Positions 7,618 to 17,225 of a stretch of DNA of 49,049 nucleotides are shown piece by piece. The DNA is from Chloroflexi bacterium CSP1-4 (GTDB lineage: Bacteria > Chloroflexota > Limnocylindria > Limnocylindrales > CSP1-4). How positions within the stretch are numbered: position 1 is the stretch's first letter; every line of letters begins with the position of its first letter. The notes beneath the pieces were generated by a model. The model searched no databases and had not been told where the DNA came from. It saw nothing but the letters and a program-made list of their open reading frames with translations. The translations under genes and the position numbers were made by a program. Where the stretch lies: assembly GCA_001443375.1 (NCBI GenBank), contig LDXM01000022.1, positions 1-49,049 on the forward strand, written 5' to 3'.

Positions 7618-8736
7618 CTACGGGGCGGCGAAGTAGTCCGAGACCTTCACCTCGCCGGAGATGATCTTGGCCTTCAGGTCCTCGAGCGCGGCCTTCGTCT
7701 CGGCCGAGATCTGCGAGTCATAGTCGTGGAACGGGCCGAGGTCGACGCCGCCGTTCGCGAGCGTGCTGACGTAGACGGGCAGGGCAGGTTCGCCCTTGAA
7801 GGCATGTTCCACGGCCGCCGTCACGCTGATGTCGATCTTCTTCAGGATCGACGTCAGGATGAGCGACTTGTACTGCGGCACGGAGACGTACCAGTCCACG
7901 TCGACACCGAGGCCGACGCCCGTGACGCCGCGCTCCTCGATCGCCGCGAAGGCCCCCTGACCGATCTGGCCACCGACACCCAAGATCACGTCAGCATTCT
8001 CATCGAGGAAGCCGAGCGACAGGGTCTTCCCGTTGTCGATGCTGGCGAAGTCGCCGGTGAAGGATCCTGTCTTGGTGACCGGGTCCCAACCCAGGACCGT
8101 CGTCTTCGAGCCCGTCGTCTTGTCGTAGTAGTGGGCTCCGGCGACGAGACCGTCCATGAAGTCCGTCACGGGACCGCCGATGTTGATCCCGCCGAAGGTG
8201 CCCAGGACGTGGGTCTTCGACCACGCCGCCGAGGCATAGCCGGCGAGCATGGCAGCCTCGTTCGTCGCGTAGACGAGGCCTTCGACGTTGGGGATCGCCG
8301 GATCGTAGGCGAAGTCGACGATCGCGAAGCGGACGTCCGGATTCGCCTCAGCCCCGACCTTCGTCGCGTCGCCGAGCAGGAACCCGACGGTCACGATCAT
8401 CTCGCAGCCTTCGCTCAGGAACTGGTTGATGTTCTTCTCAAAGTCGCTTTCATCGCGCGACTCGAGGAACTTGATCTCGATACCGAGCTTCGCCTGGGCG
8501 TCCTGCAAGCCCTTCCAGGCGTTCTCGTTGAAGGCATGGTCGTCGATGCCGCCGGTGTCGCTCACCATGCAGGCCTGCCAGTCGACGGGCGATGCGGTCG
8601 GCGCCGCGGTCGGGGCGACAGTCGGCGGCGCGGTCGGGGCGACGGTGGGCTCCGGTGTCGGGGATGCCGCGGTGGCGCACGCGGCAAAGATGAACGCCGC
8701 CGACACGAGGGCGGCGAGCGCGCGTGATGTTCGCAA
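7618..8736 (-). CDS. BMP-family substrate-binding lipoprotein (nucleoside receptor)
   Basis: A 372-residue lipoprotein. The N-terminus is a short basic and hydrophobic signal with lipobox FAAC, Cys at residue 20. It is followed by a Thr/Pro/Ala repeat linker (TVAPTAPPTVAPTAAPTASP) that spaces the receptor from the membrane. The mature part shows BMP landmarks DTGGIDDHAFNENAWKG and FGGINIGGPVTDFMDG. PBP1-fold BMP proteins bind purine nucleosides. The frame is open to 9063, but the TTG at 8736 is the only start with a strong ribosome site (GGAGGA, about 8 nt upstream) and directly precedes the signal peptide. It heads the operon with the ABC genes and nucleoside hydrolase. Nucleoside is the most likely ligand; another sugar-like ligand is possible. 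Confidence 0.93.
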   Translation of the reverse strand: MRTSRALAALVSAAFIFAACATAASPTPEPTVAPTAPPTVAPTAAPTASPVDWQACMVSDTGGIDDHAFNENAWKGLQDAQAKLGIEIKFLESRDESDFEKNINQFLSEGCEMIVTVGFLLGDATKVGAEANPDVRFAIVDFAYDPAIPNVEGLVYATNEAAMLAGYASAAWSKTHVLGTFGGINIGGPVTDFMDGLVAGAHYYDKTTGSKTTVLGWDPVTKTGSFTGDFASIDNGKTLSLGFLDENADVILGVGGQIGQGAFAAIEERGVTGVGLGVDVDWYVSVPQYKSLILTSILKKIDISVTAAVEHAFKGEPALPVYVSTLANGGVDLGPFHDYDSQISAETKAALEDLKAKIISGEVKVSDYFAAP

Positions 8737-8884
8737 GGTCCGATCCTCCTCCAGATCGTCCGGCCGGCTGGTGCGTGGGGCGCCGCGCCGGACGTCTTCT
8801 CTCGCCGGCGCCCCATTCGAACTCCGGGGGGCCCCGATGCTGGATCCGGCGCGGGCATGTGCCGCGCGGTCCGTTACTCCCGTC

Positions 8885-8914
8885 AGTATGCACGTCGAGT
8901 ACGACCCCGTGCAA
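8885..8914 (-). promoter_or_regulatory. Candidate promoter of the nucleoside uptake operon
   Basis: On the minus strand TTGCAC (8909-8914) and CATACT (8885-8890) are separated by 18 bp, about 150 bp before the TTG start of the lipoprotein. Agreement with the sigma-70 consensus is partial. The 188-bp gap at 8737-8924 must hold the promoters of both divergent genes; nothing else clear is visible in it. Confidence 0.35.
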
Positions 8915-8924
8915 TCATGCCGGC

Positions 8925-9410
8925 ATGACCGCGGAGGAACGCGCCCGGGCACGCGACATCCTCGACCTGCAGGAGGGCACGGGGCCCCTGCCGGTGCTCG
9001 ACGAGGCGGGGGCGCTCGCGCTGCTGCGCGGAGCCCGGCGCATCGCGGTGGTGGGCGCATCACCGGATCCCGGACGGCCGTCGTACGCGGTGATGCGCTA
9101 CCTGCAGCACCAGGGGTACGAGTGCGTGCCGGTCAACCCGAACGCCCGGGACGTGCTCGGCATCCGCTCGTTCGGCACGCTCGAGGAGGCGGTGGCGGCC
9201 AGCGGGCCGTTCGACATCGTGGACGTGTTCCGCCGCCCCGAGTCCGTCGCGGACGTCGCTCGCTCGGCGGTCGCCACCGGCTGCGGGGCGCTCTGGCTCC
9301 AGCTCGGCGTGGTCAGCTGGGAGGCCGCGTTCATCGCCCACGAAGCCGGCCTGCCCGTGGTCATGGACCGCTGCACGGCCATCGATCACCGGCGCCTGCG
9401 CGGGCGCTAA
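8925..9410 (+). CDS. CoA-binding domain protein (YccU-like)
   Basis: A 161-residue protein with a single Rossmann-type CoA-binding domain. The nucleotide loop RRIAVVGASPDPGRPSYAVM lies near residues 37-56, followed by GYECVPVNPN, VDVFRRPE near the middle, and LWLQLGV. These are the usual landmarks of the small stand-alone CoA-binding proteins. Their cellular role is poorly defined. The open frame extends upstream to 8724 but would overlap the divergent lipoprotein gene, so the ATG at 8925 is preferred. It is the only plus-strand gene in this part and is transcribed away from the nucleoside operon. Confidence 0.9.
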   Translation: MTAEERARARDILDLQEGTGPLPVLDEAGALALLRGARRIAVVGASPDPGRPSYAVMRYLQHQGYECVPVNPNARDVLGIRSFGTLEEAVAASGPFDIVDVFRRPESVADVARSAVATGCGALWLQLGVVSWEAAFIAHEAGLPVVMDRCTAIDHRRLRGR

Positions 9411-9501
9411 CGACTTGGGATCCTGCGGCTCAATCCATTCGCCACGGGCATAGCCACGGCTGCAGGGGCGGCCCCGAGCCGCGGCACAGACCTCATCGAC
9501 G

Positions 9502-9530
9502 CCGATCCATAGCTGGGGGGCATGGATCGG
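9502..9530. terminator. Inverted repeat between convergent genes
   Basis: CCGATCCAT (9502-9510) and ATGGATCGG (9522-9530) form a perfect 9-bp stem with an 11-base loop. It sits in the 226-bp gap between the CoA-binding gene and the convergent end of the gatB unit. There is no T-run. It may act as a bidirectional terminator. I see no gene in 9411-9636. Confidence 0.45.
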
Positions 9531-9636
9531 GGCTCACGAGGCGCCGTAAACGCAGCGACTCGTCTTGCTGGCTCACAGGCCATGCCTCACCGACATAAGA
9601 GCGCGCCGGTTGCCGGCGGCACGCCGGCCGCTCGCG

Positions 9637-9921
9637 TCAGGCCAGCCAGAAGCCCAGGAACACCAGGAGCAGGCCAACGCCGCCGACGGCCATCCAGCGC
9701 TGGGCCTGGCGGCGCAGCTCGGCCTGCATCAGCCGGGCGCTGCTCGGCTGTGTCTCCGGGGCGGCGGTGCGCCGGCCACCGCGCCAGGAGTCGTAGCGGG
9801 CGAGGTTCTGCTCCTGCTCGCGCAGCGCCATGTAGCGCCGGTACGGCTCCCGGACGCGCAGCCCGGCGACGGCGATGAGCGCGGCGCCCGCCGCGATCAG
9901 CAGGAGGCTCGCCACGCCCAC
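9637..9921 (-). CDS. Small two-helix membrane protein downstream of gatB, unknown function
   Basis: A 94-residue protein from a GTG at 9921, only 2 nt after the gatB stop. Hydrophobic segments lie at residues 2-20 and 77-94. Between them is a charged stretch with REPYRRYMALREQEQNL and ELRRQAQRW, so both ends are in the membrane and a basic amphipathic loop faces one side. The tight spacing, clean length and consistent topology argue for a real gene. An open frame in this register extends much further upstream, but only as a shadow of gatB. I do not recognise the family. Confidence 0.7.
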   Translation of the reverse strand: MGVASLLLIAAGAALIAVAGLRVREPYRRYMALREQEQNLARYDSWRGGRRTAAPETQPSSARLMQAELRRQAQRWMAVGGVGLLLVFLGFWLA

Positions 9922-9923
9922 GG

Positions 9924-11414
9924 TCAGTCGAGCCCGAGGCGCTCGCGCAGCAGCGCCTGCACGACGCTCGCCTGCGCCTGGCCGCGCGTGGCCTTCATGA
10001 CCTGGCCGACGAGGAAGCCACTCGCCTGGCCCTTGCCGGCGCGGACGTCCGCCACGGCCCCGGGGTTGGCGGCCAGGACCTCGTCGATGATGCCGATCAG
10101 CGCACCGCGGTCGCTGATCTGCGCCAGGCCCAGGTCGGCCACGATCTCGTCCACGGGCTCCCCGCTCAGGGCGTGGCGCTCGAAGACCTGCTTGGCGTTC
10201 GTGCCCGAGATCGCCCCGTCGGCGACCAGGCGCACGAGCCGGCCGAGCTGCGCCCCGTCGACCCCCGACGCACCAGCGCCACTCCCCTCCCCGGCCCCCT
10301 TGGCCAGGCGCAGGTACTCCCCGGTGACCCAGTTCGCGACCGCCTTGGGGGCGAGGCCGGGCTCGGCGGCCAGCGCGGCCTCGAAGACGGCCGTCGCGCC
10401 CGGGTCGCCCACGAGCACGGCCGCGTCGTAGGCCGAGAGCCCCAGCTCGTCGCGGTAACGCGCCCGCCGCGCCGCCGGCAGCTCCGGCAGCCCCGCCCGG
10501 ATCGCGTCGAGCCAGGCCCGGTCGGCGCGCAGCGGCGGCAGGTCCGGCTCGGGGAAGTAGCGATAGTCGTCCGAATCCTCCTTGATGCGCATCGTGTACG
10601 TGATGCCGCGGTCGTCGTCCCAGCCGCGGGTCTCCTGCACCAGGACCTCGCCGGCGCCGAGGGCGCGGGCCTGCCGCTCGATCTCGAAGGCGATGGCCCG
10701 CTCGACCGAGCGGAAGGAGTTCATGTTCTTGACCTCGGTCCGCGTCCCGAAGGCGTCCGTGCCCACCGGCCGCAGCGAGACGTTGGCCTCGACGCGCATC
10801 TGGCCCTCTTCCATCGCGGCGTCGCTGGCGCCGATGGCGAGGAGCAGGAGACGCAGCTCCTCGGCGTAGCGGCGCGCCTGCTCCCCCGTGCGCAGGTCGG
10901 GTTCGGTGACGATCTCCATGAGCGGCATGCCCGAGCGGTTGAAGTCGACCAGCGACACGCGGCGGCCGGCGGCGTCCGTGGCGTGGATCAACCGCGCGGT
11001 GTCCTCTTCGAGGTGGGCGCGCCGGATGCCCACCGTCACCGGGCCGTCGGACGTGTCGAAGGTGAGGTGCCCGTTGGCCGCCAGGGGCAGGTCGTACTGG
11101 CTGATCTGGTAGCCCTTGGGCAGGTCGGGGTAGAAGTAGTTCTTGCGGTCCCAGCGGGTGAACTCGGGCGTGGTGGCGCCGATGGCGATGCCCGTGGCCA
11201 GCACCAGCTCGACCGCCCGGCGGTTGATGACCGGCAGCGTGCCGGGCAGGCCCAGGCAGACCGGGCACGTGCGCGAGTTCGGCGCGGCGTCCTTGATGTC
11301 CGTCGAGCAGCCGCAGAACATCTTCGAGGCGGTCTTGAGCTGGACGTGGATCTCGATGCCGATGACCGCCTCGTAGCGGGCGGCGACCGGCGCCCCGGCC
11401 GCGGCGGCGCCCAT
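9924..11414 (-). CDS. gatB: Asp-tRNA(Asn)/Glu-tRNA(Gln) amidotransferase subunit B
   Basis: A 496-residue subunit that binds the mischarged tRNA and activates it for amidation. The N-terminal signature GIEIHVQLKTASKMFCGCS near residue 18 and the CPVCLGLPGTLPVIN segment include the metal-binding cysteines. RWDRKNYFYPDLPKGYQISQ follows near residue 87. The C-terminal Yqey-like tail ends in GQVMKATRGQAQ, the tRNA-binding end. The length is normal. It is separated from gatC-gatA by an aminotransferase gene, so subunit B may be expressed from the promoter before that gene. It follows the aminotransferase by 13 nt and is followed 2 nt later by a small membrane protein gene. Confidence 0.97.
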   Translation of the reverse strand: MGAAAAGAPVAARYEAVIGIEIHVQLKTASKMFCGCSTDIKDAAPNSRTCPVCLGLPGTLPVINRRAVELVLATGIAIGATTPEFTRWDRKNYFYPDLPKGYQISQYDLPLAANGHLTFDTSDGPVTVGIRRAHLEEDTARLIHATDAAGRRVSLVDFNRSGMPLMEIVTEPDLRTGEQARRYAEELRLLLLAIGASDAAMEEGQMRVEANVSLRPVGTDAFGTRTEVKNMNSFRSVERAIAFEIERQARALGAGEVLVQETRGWDDDRGITYTMRIKEDSDDYRYFPEPDLPPLRADRAWLDAIRAGLPELPAARRARYRDELGLSAYDAAVLVGDPGATAVFEAALAAEPGLAPKAVANWVTGEYLRLAKGAGEGSGAGASGVDGAQLGRLVRLVADGAISGTNAKQVFERHALSGEPVDEIVADLGLAQISDRGALIGIIDEVLAANPGAVADVRAGKGQASGFLVGQVMKATRGQAQASVVQALLRERLGLD

Positions 11415-11427
11415 CAGAGGGAGCCCA

Positions 11428-12612
11428 TCAGAGCGAGCCCAGGAACCGCTCGATGCGCACGAGCGCCTCCTCGAGCCCCTCGTAGCTCGTGGCGTAGCAG
11501 GCGCGCACGTGGCCCTCGCCGGAGGGCCCGAAGGCGTCCCCGGGCACGACCGCGACCTGCTGCTCGAAGAGAAGCCGTTCGCTGAACGCCGCGCTGGTCA
11601 TGCCGGTAGAGGTGATCCTGGGGAAGGCGTAGAAGGCGCCGCGCGGCTCGAACGTGGGCAGCCCGATGCGGTTCAGCCCGTCGACGAACATGCGCCGCCG
11701 GCGGTCGTACTCGGCGACCATGCGCCGGACGTCCATCTCCGCCCCGGTGAGCGCCGCGAGCGCCGCGTCCTGCGCCGTCGTGGGAGCGGACATGATCCCG
11801 TACTGGTGGACCTTGAGGATGCCCTCGAGGATGTGCTGCGGCGCGGCCGCCCAGCCCACGCGCCAGCCGGTCATGGCATACGCCTTGGAGAAGCCGCCGA
11901 GCAGGATCGTCCGCTCGCGTGCGCCCTCGAACGAGCTGAAGGCGTGGTGCACGTGATCGCCGTAGACGAGCCGGTCGTAGATCTCGTCGCTCACCACGAG
12001 CAGGTCGTGGCGCGCGGCGATCTCGGCGATGGCGCGCGTCTTCGCCTCGGGCAGGACGGCGCCGGTCGGATTGCAGGGGTAGCCGAGGAAGATGGCCTTC
12101 GTGCGCGGCGTGATGGCCGCCTCGACCGCCGCCGGGTCCAGCTCGAAGTCGCCGTCGAGGTGGGTCGGGATGAGGACCGGCGTGCCGCCGTTGAAGAGGA
12201 TCGCCGGCAGGTAGGCGACGTAGGAGGGCTCGTGGAGGATGACCTCGTCGCCGGGGTCGACGATGGCCGCCATCGTCGCCGCCACCGCCTCCGAGGCGCC
12301 CACCGTGACGAGCAGCTCGCCCTGCGGGTCGTAGCTCACGCCGTAGAGCCGCTCCAGGTGCGTGGCCAGCGCCCGGCGCAGCTCGAGCGTGCCGAAGTTG
12401 CTCGTGTAGTGCGTGCGGCCGGCGCGCAGCGAGCGCACACCCGCCTCGATGACCTGCGGCGGGGTCGTGAAGTCGGGCTCGCCGACGCCGAGGCTGATGA
12501 CGTCGGGCATCGTGGCGATGACGTCGAAGAACTTCCGGATGCCCGAGGGCGGCACCGCCTGCACGCGCTGCGCAAGGCGGCTCTTCGTCGTGGCGGGGAC
12601 GTCGGTGGCCAT
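11428..12612 (-). CDS. PLP-dependent class I/II aminotransferase
   Basis: A 394-residue fold-type I aminotransferase. GVGEPDFTTPP near residue 40, the NPTGAVLP loop, VVSDEIYDRLVY with the PLP-ring Asp and Tyr, and the Schiff-base lysine in GGFSKAYAMTGWRVGW are all present. The C-terminal substrate-carboxylate Arg is in GHVRACYATSYE. Similar enzymes transfer amino groups from Asp, Ala or aromatic amino acids, and the exact donor cannot be decided. The ATG at 12612 is chosen over a longer frame to 12738, because the extension would lie in gatA and because TATACT sits 7 nt before this ATG. It lies between gatA and gatB. Confidence 0.92.
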   Translation of the reverse strand: MATDVPATTKSRLAQRVQAVPPSGIRKFFDVIATMPDVISLGVGEPDFTTPPQVIEAGVRSLRAGRTHYTSNFGTLELRRALATHLERLYGVSYDPQGELLVTVGASEAVAATMAAIVDPGDEVILHEPSYVAYLPAILFNGGTPVLIPTHLDGDFELDPAAVEAAITPRTKAIFLGYPCNPTGAVLPEAKTRAIAEIAARHDLLVVSDEIYDRLVYGDHVHHAFSSFEGARERTILLGGFSKAYAMTGWRVGWAAAPQHILEGILKVHQYGIMSAPTTAQDAALAALTGAEMDVRRMVAEYDRRRRMFVDGLNRIGLPTFEPRGAFYAFPRITSTGMTSAAFSERLLFEQQVAVVPGDAFGPSGEGHVRACYATSYEGLEEALVRIERFLGSL

Positions 12613-12619
12613 GGTCGCG

Positions 12620-12625
12620 AGTATA
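12620..12625 (-). promoter_or_regulatory. Putative leaderless -10 element before the aminotransferase
   Basis: TATACT on the minus strand is followed by 7 nt and the ATG at 12612. No Shine-Dalgarno sequence and no obvious -35 are seen. The element lies in the 31-bp gap after gatA. Confidence 0.55.
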
Positions 12626-12643
12626 GGGCGGGTCGGCCTGGGC

Positions 12644-14221
12644 TCAGGCGTGGGCGGCCATGCGCTCCGCCGGCGTGGGCGTGGCCGGGTCCTCCAGCGC
12701 CCCCAGGTCGGCAGGGTCGAGCCGTCGCCAGCCGGCATCGGCGGTGATCGCCTCGTAGGCGCGCCCGAGGTGGAAGAGCGTGCCTTCGTCCCAGGCCCGG
12801 CCGATGAACTGGAGCCCGACCGGCAGTCTGTCCGAGAGGCCGCAGGGCACCGAGAGCCCCGGCAGGCCGGCGATGTTGACCGGCAGCGTGCAGGCGTCCG
12901 ATAGGTACATCGCGACCGGGTCGTCGAGGCGGGCGCCGAGCGGGAAGGCGACGGTCGGGCTGGTCGGGGCCACCAGGGCGTCCACGCTCGCGAAGGCGGC
13001 GTCGAAGTCGGCCTTGATGAGCGTGCGCACCTTCTGCGCCTTGAGGTAGAAGGCGTCGTAGTAGCCGGCCGAGAGCGCGTACGTGCCGAGCATGATGCGG
13101 CGCTTCACCTCCGCCCCGAAGCCCCGGCCCCGCGTGGCGAGGTAGTTGCCGAGCACGTCGCCTTCGTGCTCGCTGTAGCCGAAACGGACGCCGTCGTAGC
13201 GGGCGAGGTTCGCGGATGCCTCGGCGGGCGCGATGATGTAGTAGGTCGCTAGGCCATAGTCGGTGTGCGGCAGGTCGACCTCGACGATGATCGCCCCGGC
13301 CGACTCGAGCGCCGCGACCGCCTCGCGCACGCGGGCCTCGACACCCGGCTCCATGCCCTTGACGAAGTACTGGCGCGGCAGGCCGATCCGGGCGCCGCGC
13401 AGCCAGCCGGCGGCCTCGTCGTCGTTCGCGGCCAGCTCCGTGGACCAGTCGGGGACCGGGATCGGCGCGGAGGTCGAGTCGCGCTCGTCGCGGCCGGCGA
13501 TCGCCTGGAGGAGCGTGGCGGCGTCCCGCGTGTCGCGCCCGAACGGGCCGATCTGGTCGAGCGAGCTGGCGAAGGCGATGATGCCGTAGCGGCTGACGCG
13601 GCCGTAGGTCGGCTTGAGGCCGACCACCCCGCAGAGCGCCGCGGGCTGGCGGATCGAGCCGCCCGTGTCCGTGCCGATGCCCAGCGGCACGTGGTATGAC
13701 GCCACGGCCGCCGCCGAGCCGCCGCTGCTGCCGCCGGGGACCCGCGTGAGGTCCCAGGGGTTGCTCGTCGGACCCCAGGCCGAGTGCTCGGTCGAGGAGC
13801 CCATGGCGAACTCGTCCATGTTCGTCTTGCCGGGCACGATCGCGCCGGCCTCGGCGAGCCGCTCCGCGATGTGGGCGTCGTAGGGGCCGACGAAGCCACC
13901 GAGGATGCGACTGCCGGCGGTCGAGGGAAGCCCCCGGGTGACGACGAGGTCCTTCAGCGCCACGGGGATGCCGAGGAGCCCTGGCAGGGCGGCGAGCGCC
14001 TCCTGCCCTGCCCCCCGGGCCGCGGCGAGTCGGCGATCCGCGGCTTTGGCGGCGTCGCGGGCCCCGTCTTCGTCGAGCGACGCCCACGCGTGAAGCGGCC
14101 GATCCGTGGCCCGGATGCGCGCCAGTGAGGCCTCCAGCAGCTCGCGCGCGGATACGTCGCCGGCACGCAGCGCGGCCGCCATCTCGTGGGCGCGGAGGCG
14201 GGTCAGGTCGTTGCCGGCCAC
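12644..14221 (-). CDS. gatA: Asp-tRNA(Asn)/Glu-tRNA(Gln) amidotransferase subunit A
   Basis: A 525-residue amidase-signature glutaminase that supplies ammonia for transamidation. The catalytic Lys is in [13 protein letters not shown] near residue 90. The Gly/Ser-rich loop [15 protein letters not shown] carries the cis-Ser, and [16 protein letters not shown] carries the nucleophilic Ser. [13 protein letters not shown] follows. The length is a little above the family's usual 485 or so because of an extended C-terminus. It starts 2 nt after the gatC stop and ends 31 nt before the aminotransferase. It works in the cytoplasm as GatCAB. Confidence 0.97.
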   Translation of the reverse strand: MAGNDLTRLRAHEMAAALRAGDVSARELLEASLARIRATDRPLHAWASLDEDGARDAAKAADRRLAAARGAGQEALAALPGLLGIPVALKDLVVTRGLPSTAGSRILGGFVGPYDAHIAERLAEAGAIVPGKTNMDEFAMGSSTEHSAWGPTSNPWDLTRVPGGSSGGSAAAVASYHVPLGIGTDTGGSIRQPAALCGVVGLKPTYGRVSRYGIIAFASSLDQIGPFGRDTRDAATLLQAIAGRDERDSTSAPIPVPDWSTELAANDDEAAGWLRGARIGLPRQYFVKGMEPGVEARVREAVAALESAGAIIVEVDLPHTDYGLATYYIIAPAEASANLARYDGVRFGYSEHEGDVLGNYLATRGRGFGAEVKRRIMLGTYALSAGYYDAFYLKAQKVRTLIKADFDAAFASVDALVAPTSPTVAFPLGARLDDPVAMYLSDACTLPVNIAGLPGLSVPCGLSDRLPVGLQFIGRAWDEGTLFHLGRAYEAITADAGWRRLDPADLGALEDPATPTPAERMAAHA

Positions 14222-14223
14222 GA

Positions 14224-14523
14224 CTACTCGTATTCCGCGATGATGCCGGGCACCACGATGTGGTCGCCGGCCCGCTCGGGTGCCCCGGCCAGCGCCTCGT
14301 CCACGGAGAGGCTCGGCGTCACGACGTCGGCGCGCAGGATGTTCTCCAGCTCGATCGTCTGCGCCGTGGGGGCGATGTGCTCGGTGTCCAGCTCGGCCAG
14401 CACCGCGTACTGGTCGAGGATGTGGTTGAGCTGACCCTCGAGGCGCGTCAGCTCCTCCTCGGTGAGGCCGAGGCGGGCGAGGTGGGCGACATGGGCGACG
14501 TCGTCGCGGGAGAGGGTGGCCAT
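14224..14523 (-). CDS. gatC: Asp-tRNA(Asn)/Glu-tRNA(Gln) amidotransferase subunit C
   Basis: A 99-residue subunit that wraps around GatA and stabilises the complex. The N-terminal helix pattern [20 protein letters not shown] and the later [20 protein letters not shown] are typical of the family. A GTG one codon upstream could also serve, but I chose the ATG at 14523 because TATCCT lies exactly 6 nt before it, as at other leaderless-looking starts here. It heads gatC-gatA-aminotransferase-gatB. Confidence 0.95.
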   Translation of the reverse strand: MATLSRDDVAHVAHLARLGLTEEELTRLEGQLNHILDQYAVLAELDTEHIAPTAQTIELENILRADVVTPSLSVDEALAGAPERAGDHIVVPGIIAEYE

Positions 14524-14529
14524 CACGGA

Positions 14530-14535
14530 AGGATA
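14530..14535 (-). promoter_or_regulatory. Putative leaderless -10 element before gatC
   Basis: TATCCT on the minus strand, preceded by CGC, lies 6 nt before the ATG at 14523. There is no Shine-Dalgarno sequence. A short GC hairpin (CGGGC/GCCCG, 14545-14560) lies just upstream and may end the preceding two-gene module. Confidence 0.55.
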
Positions 14536-14565
14536 GCGGGCCGTCGGGCGAGGCTGCCCGCGGCC

Positions 14566-15057
14566 TCAGCCGAGGCAGCGCAGCGTCGAGCAGTCCGGCT
14601 TCTGGCCGTTCAACCAGACGTTGTAGAGGCGCATGAGGCCGTCCAGCGCGCCACCCACCGGCTCACCTGCGTAGTGCCCGCACGTCTCATGCCCCATCGT
14701 GCTCTCGCAGTGCTCGTGCGTCGCCACTCCGTGGGTCCGGACGAAGTACTCCTCGTCGTGCCGGTGGAGCGCGCGTCGATAGTCGAGCTGGTGATGGCGC
14801 AGCTCGTACCCGTACTCGGCCATGTACCAATCGCGACCACGGGGCCGCCATCGCTCCTGGAGCACGAGATGAACCGGCGCCGACCCCCGGACGACCGGCA
14901 GCCGGGTCGCGACATCCATGACGAGGTCGTCGCCGTCGCGCGCCCAGGCGACCTCATCGCCGTCGTGGGGCGGTAGGATCGTCGCGCCGTAGCGCTCCGC
15001 TTCGGCGATCACATCGGCCAGATAGCCGAGCAGCTCGCCTGTCGAAGCGGTGATCAC
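14566..15057 (-). CDS. Unknown His/Cys-rich protein of a two-gene HTH module
   Basis: A 163-residue soluble protein that I do not recognise. The first half has predicted mixed alpha/beta sequence. The middle is rich in Arg, Tyr and His, with [20 protein letters not shown] at about 76-95. The C-terminal part holds several possible metal ligands: [18 protein letters not shown] and, at the end, CSTLRCLG. No signal peptide or membrane helix is seen. The start ATG overlaps the stop of the upstream HTH gene in an ATGA, so translation is coupled. A small DNA-binding protein followed by a coupled unknown protein, with a self-contained promoter and inverted repeats, resembles a toxin-antitoxin or other autoregulated module. 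The protein could equally be a metal-binding enzyme or a remnant of a mobile element. Confidence 0.75.
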   Translation of the reverse strand: MITASTGELLGYLADVIAEAERYGATILPPHDGDEVAWARDGDDLVMDVATRLPVVRGSAPVHLVLQERWRPRGRDWYMAEYGYELRHHQLDYRRALHRHDEEYFVRTHGVATHEHCESTMGHETCGHYAGEPVGGALDGLMRLYNVWLNGQKPDCSTLRCLG

Positions 15058-15320
15058 CGCCGAAGGGACTGCACGCGCTCCGGCAACGACTCACCTGTGC
15101 CGATGGCAACCCTCTTCGTCGCCTGACCGATCCCGACTCGCCGCCGCGTCGGGACGAAGCCGGACCGCCACAGGTCGAAGGCGACGACCGGCACCCGGAA
15201 GATGCGGGCGGAGACACGGAGCGCGGGGATCTCGTCACGATGGATCTTGGCAAGCACCGTGTCGACGCTCACCTCGAGCATGCCGGCGACCTCTTGAGGG
15301 GTGTAGTAGAGCTTGTCCAT
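15054..15320 (-). CDS. Excisionase-family helix-turn-helix DNA-binding protein
   Basis: An 88-residue protein. The first 50 residues follow the small MerR/excisionase HTH pattern: YYTPQEVAGMLEVSVDTVLA, then KIHRDEIPALRVSARIFRVP. This HTH binds DNA in excisionases, antitoxins and small activators. The remaining part is a basic tail rich in Arg. The ATG at 15320 is preceded by AGAGG about 7 nt upstream. Its stop overlaps the start of the unknown gene by ATGA. The likely role is repressing or activating its own promoter, where two inverted repeats overlap the -35 and -10 elements. There is no integrase next to it, so an excisionase role is less likely. Confidence 0.85.
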   Translation of the reverse strand: MDKLYYTPQEVAGMLEVSVDTVLAKIHRDEIPALRVSARIFRVPVVAFDLWRSGFVPTRRRVGIGQATKRVAIGTGESLPERVQSLRR

Positions 15321-15338
15321 CGCTTGCCTCTTGCCGTG

Positions 15339-15380
15339 TATGCGTCATCCTCACGATACCGCATAGACCGGCTATGTCAA
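15339..15380 (-). promoter_or_regulatory. Promoter with overlapping inverted repeats before the HTH module
   Basis: On the minus strand a perfect -35 TTGACA (15375-15380) is 16 bp from TATCGT (15353-15358). CATAG-N5-CTATG (15362-15376) fills the spacer and touches the -35. A second inverted repeat, TATGCG (15339-15344) with CGCATA (15360-15365), encloses the -10. This is the best consensus-type promoter in the window and looks like an operator region. Confidence 0.7.
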
Positions 15381-15393
15381 GCGACGCGCGTTC

Positions 15394-17220
<1,827 letters not shown>

Positions 17221-17225
17221 GGGGT

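Noticed and set aside
6190..8727. Plus-strand open frame of 845 codons opposite the ABC and lipoprotein genes
   Set aside because: It is a high-GC antisense shadow; the minus strand has clear ABC ATPase and BMP proteins, and the plus product is low-complexity Asp/Arg/His sequence.
8737..8924. Purine riboswitch before the nucleoside uptake operon
   Set aside because: I looked for an aptamer-like three-way stem in the 188-bp leader and saw no conserved purine-riboswitch core.
9612..9628. GCCGGC-N5-GCCGGC as a terminator
   Set aside because: Short self-complementary GCCGGC words are expected by chance at this GC content; the 9-bp stem at 9502-9530 is better.
15054..15320. Reading the HTH gene as a phage excisionase
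   Set aside because: There is no integrase, attachment repeat or phage gene nearby; the fold is shared by many antitoxin-like and regulatory proteins.
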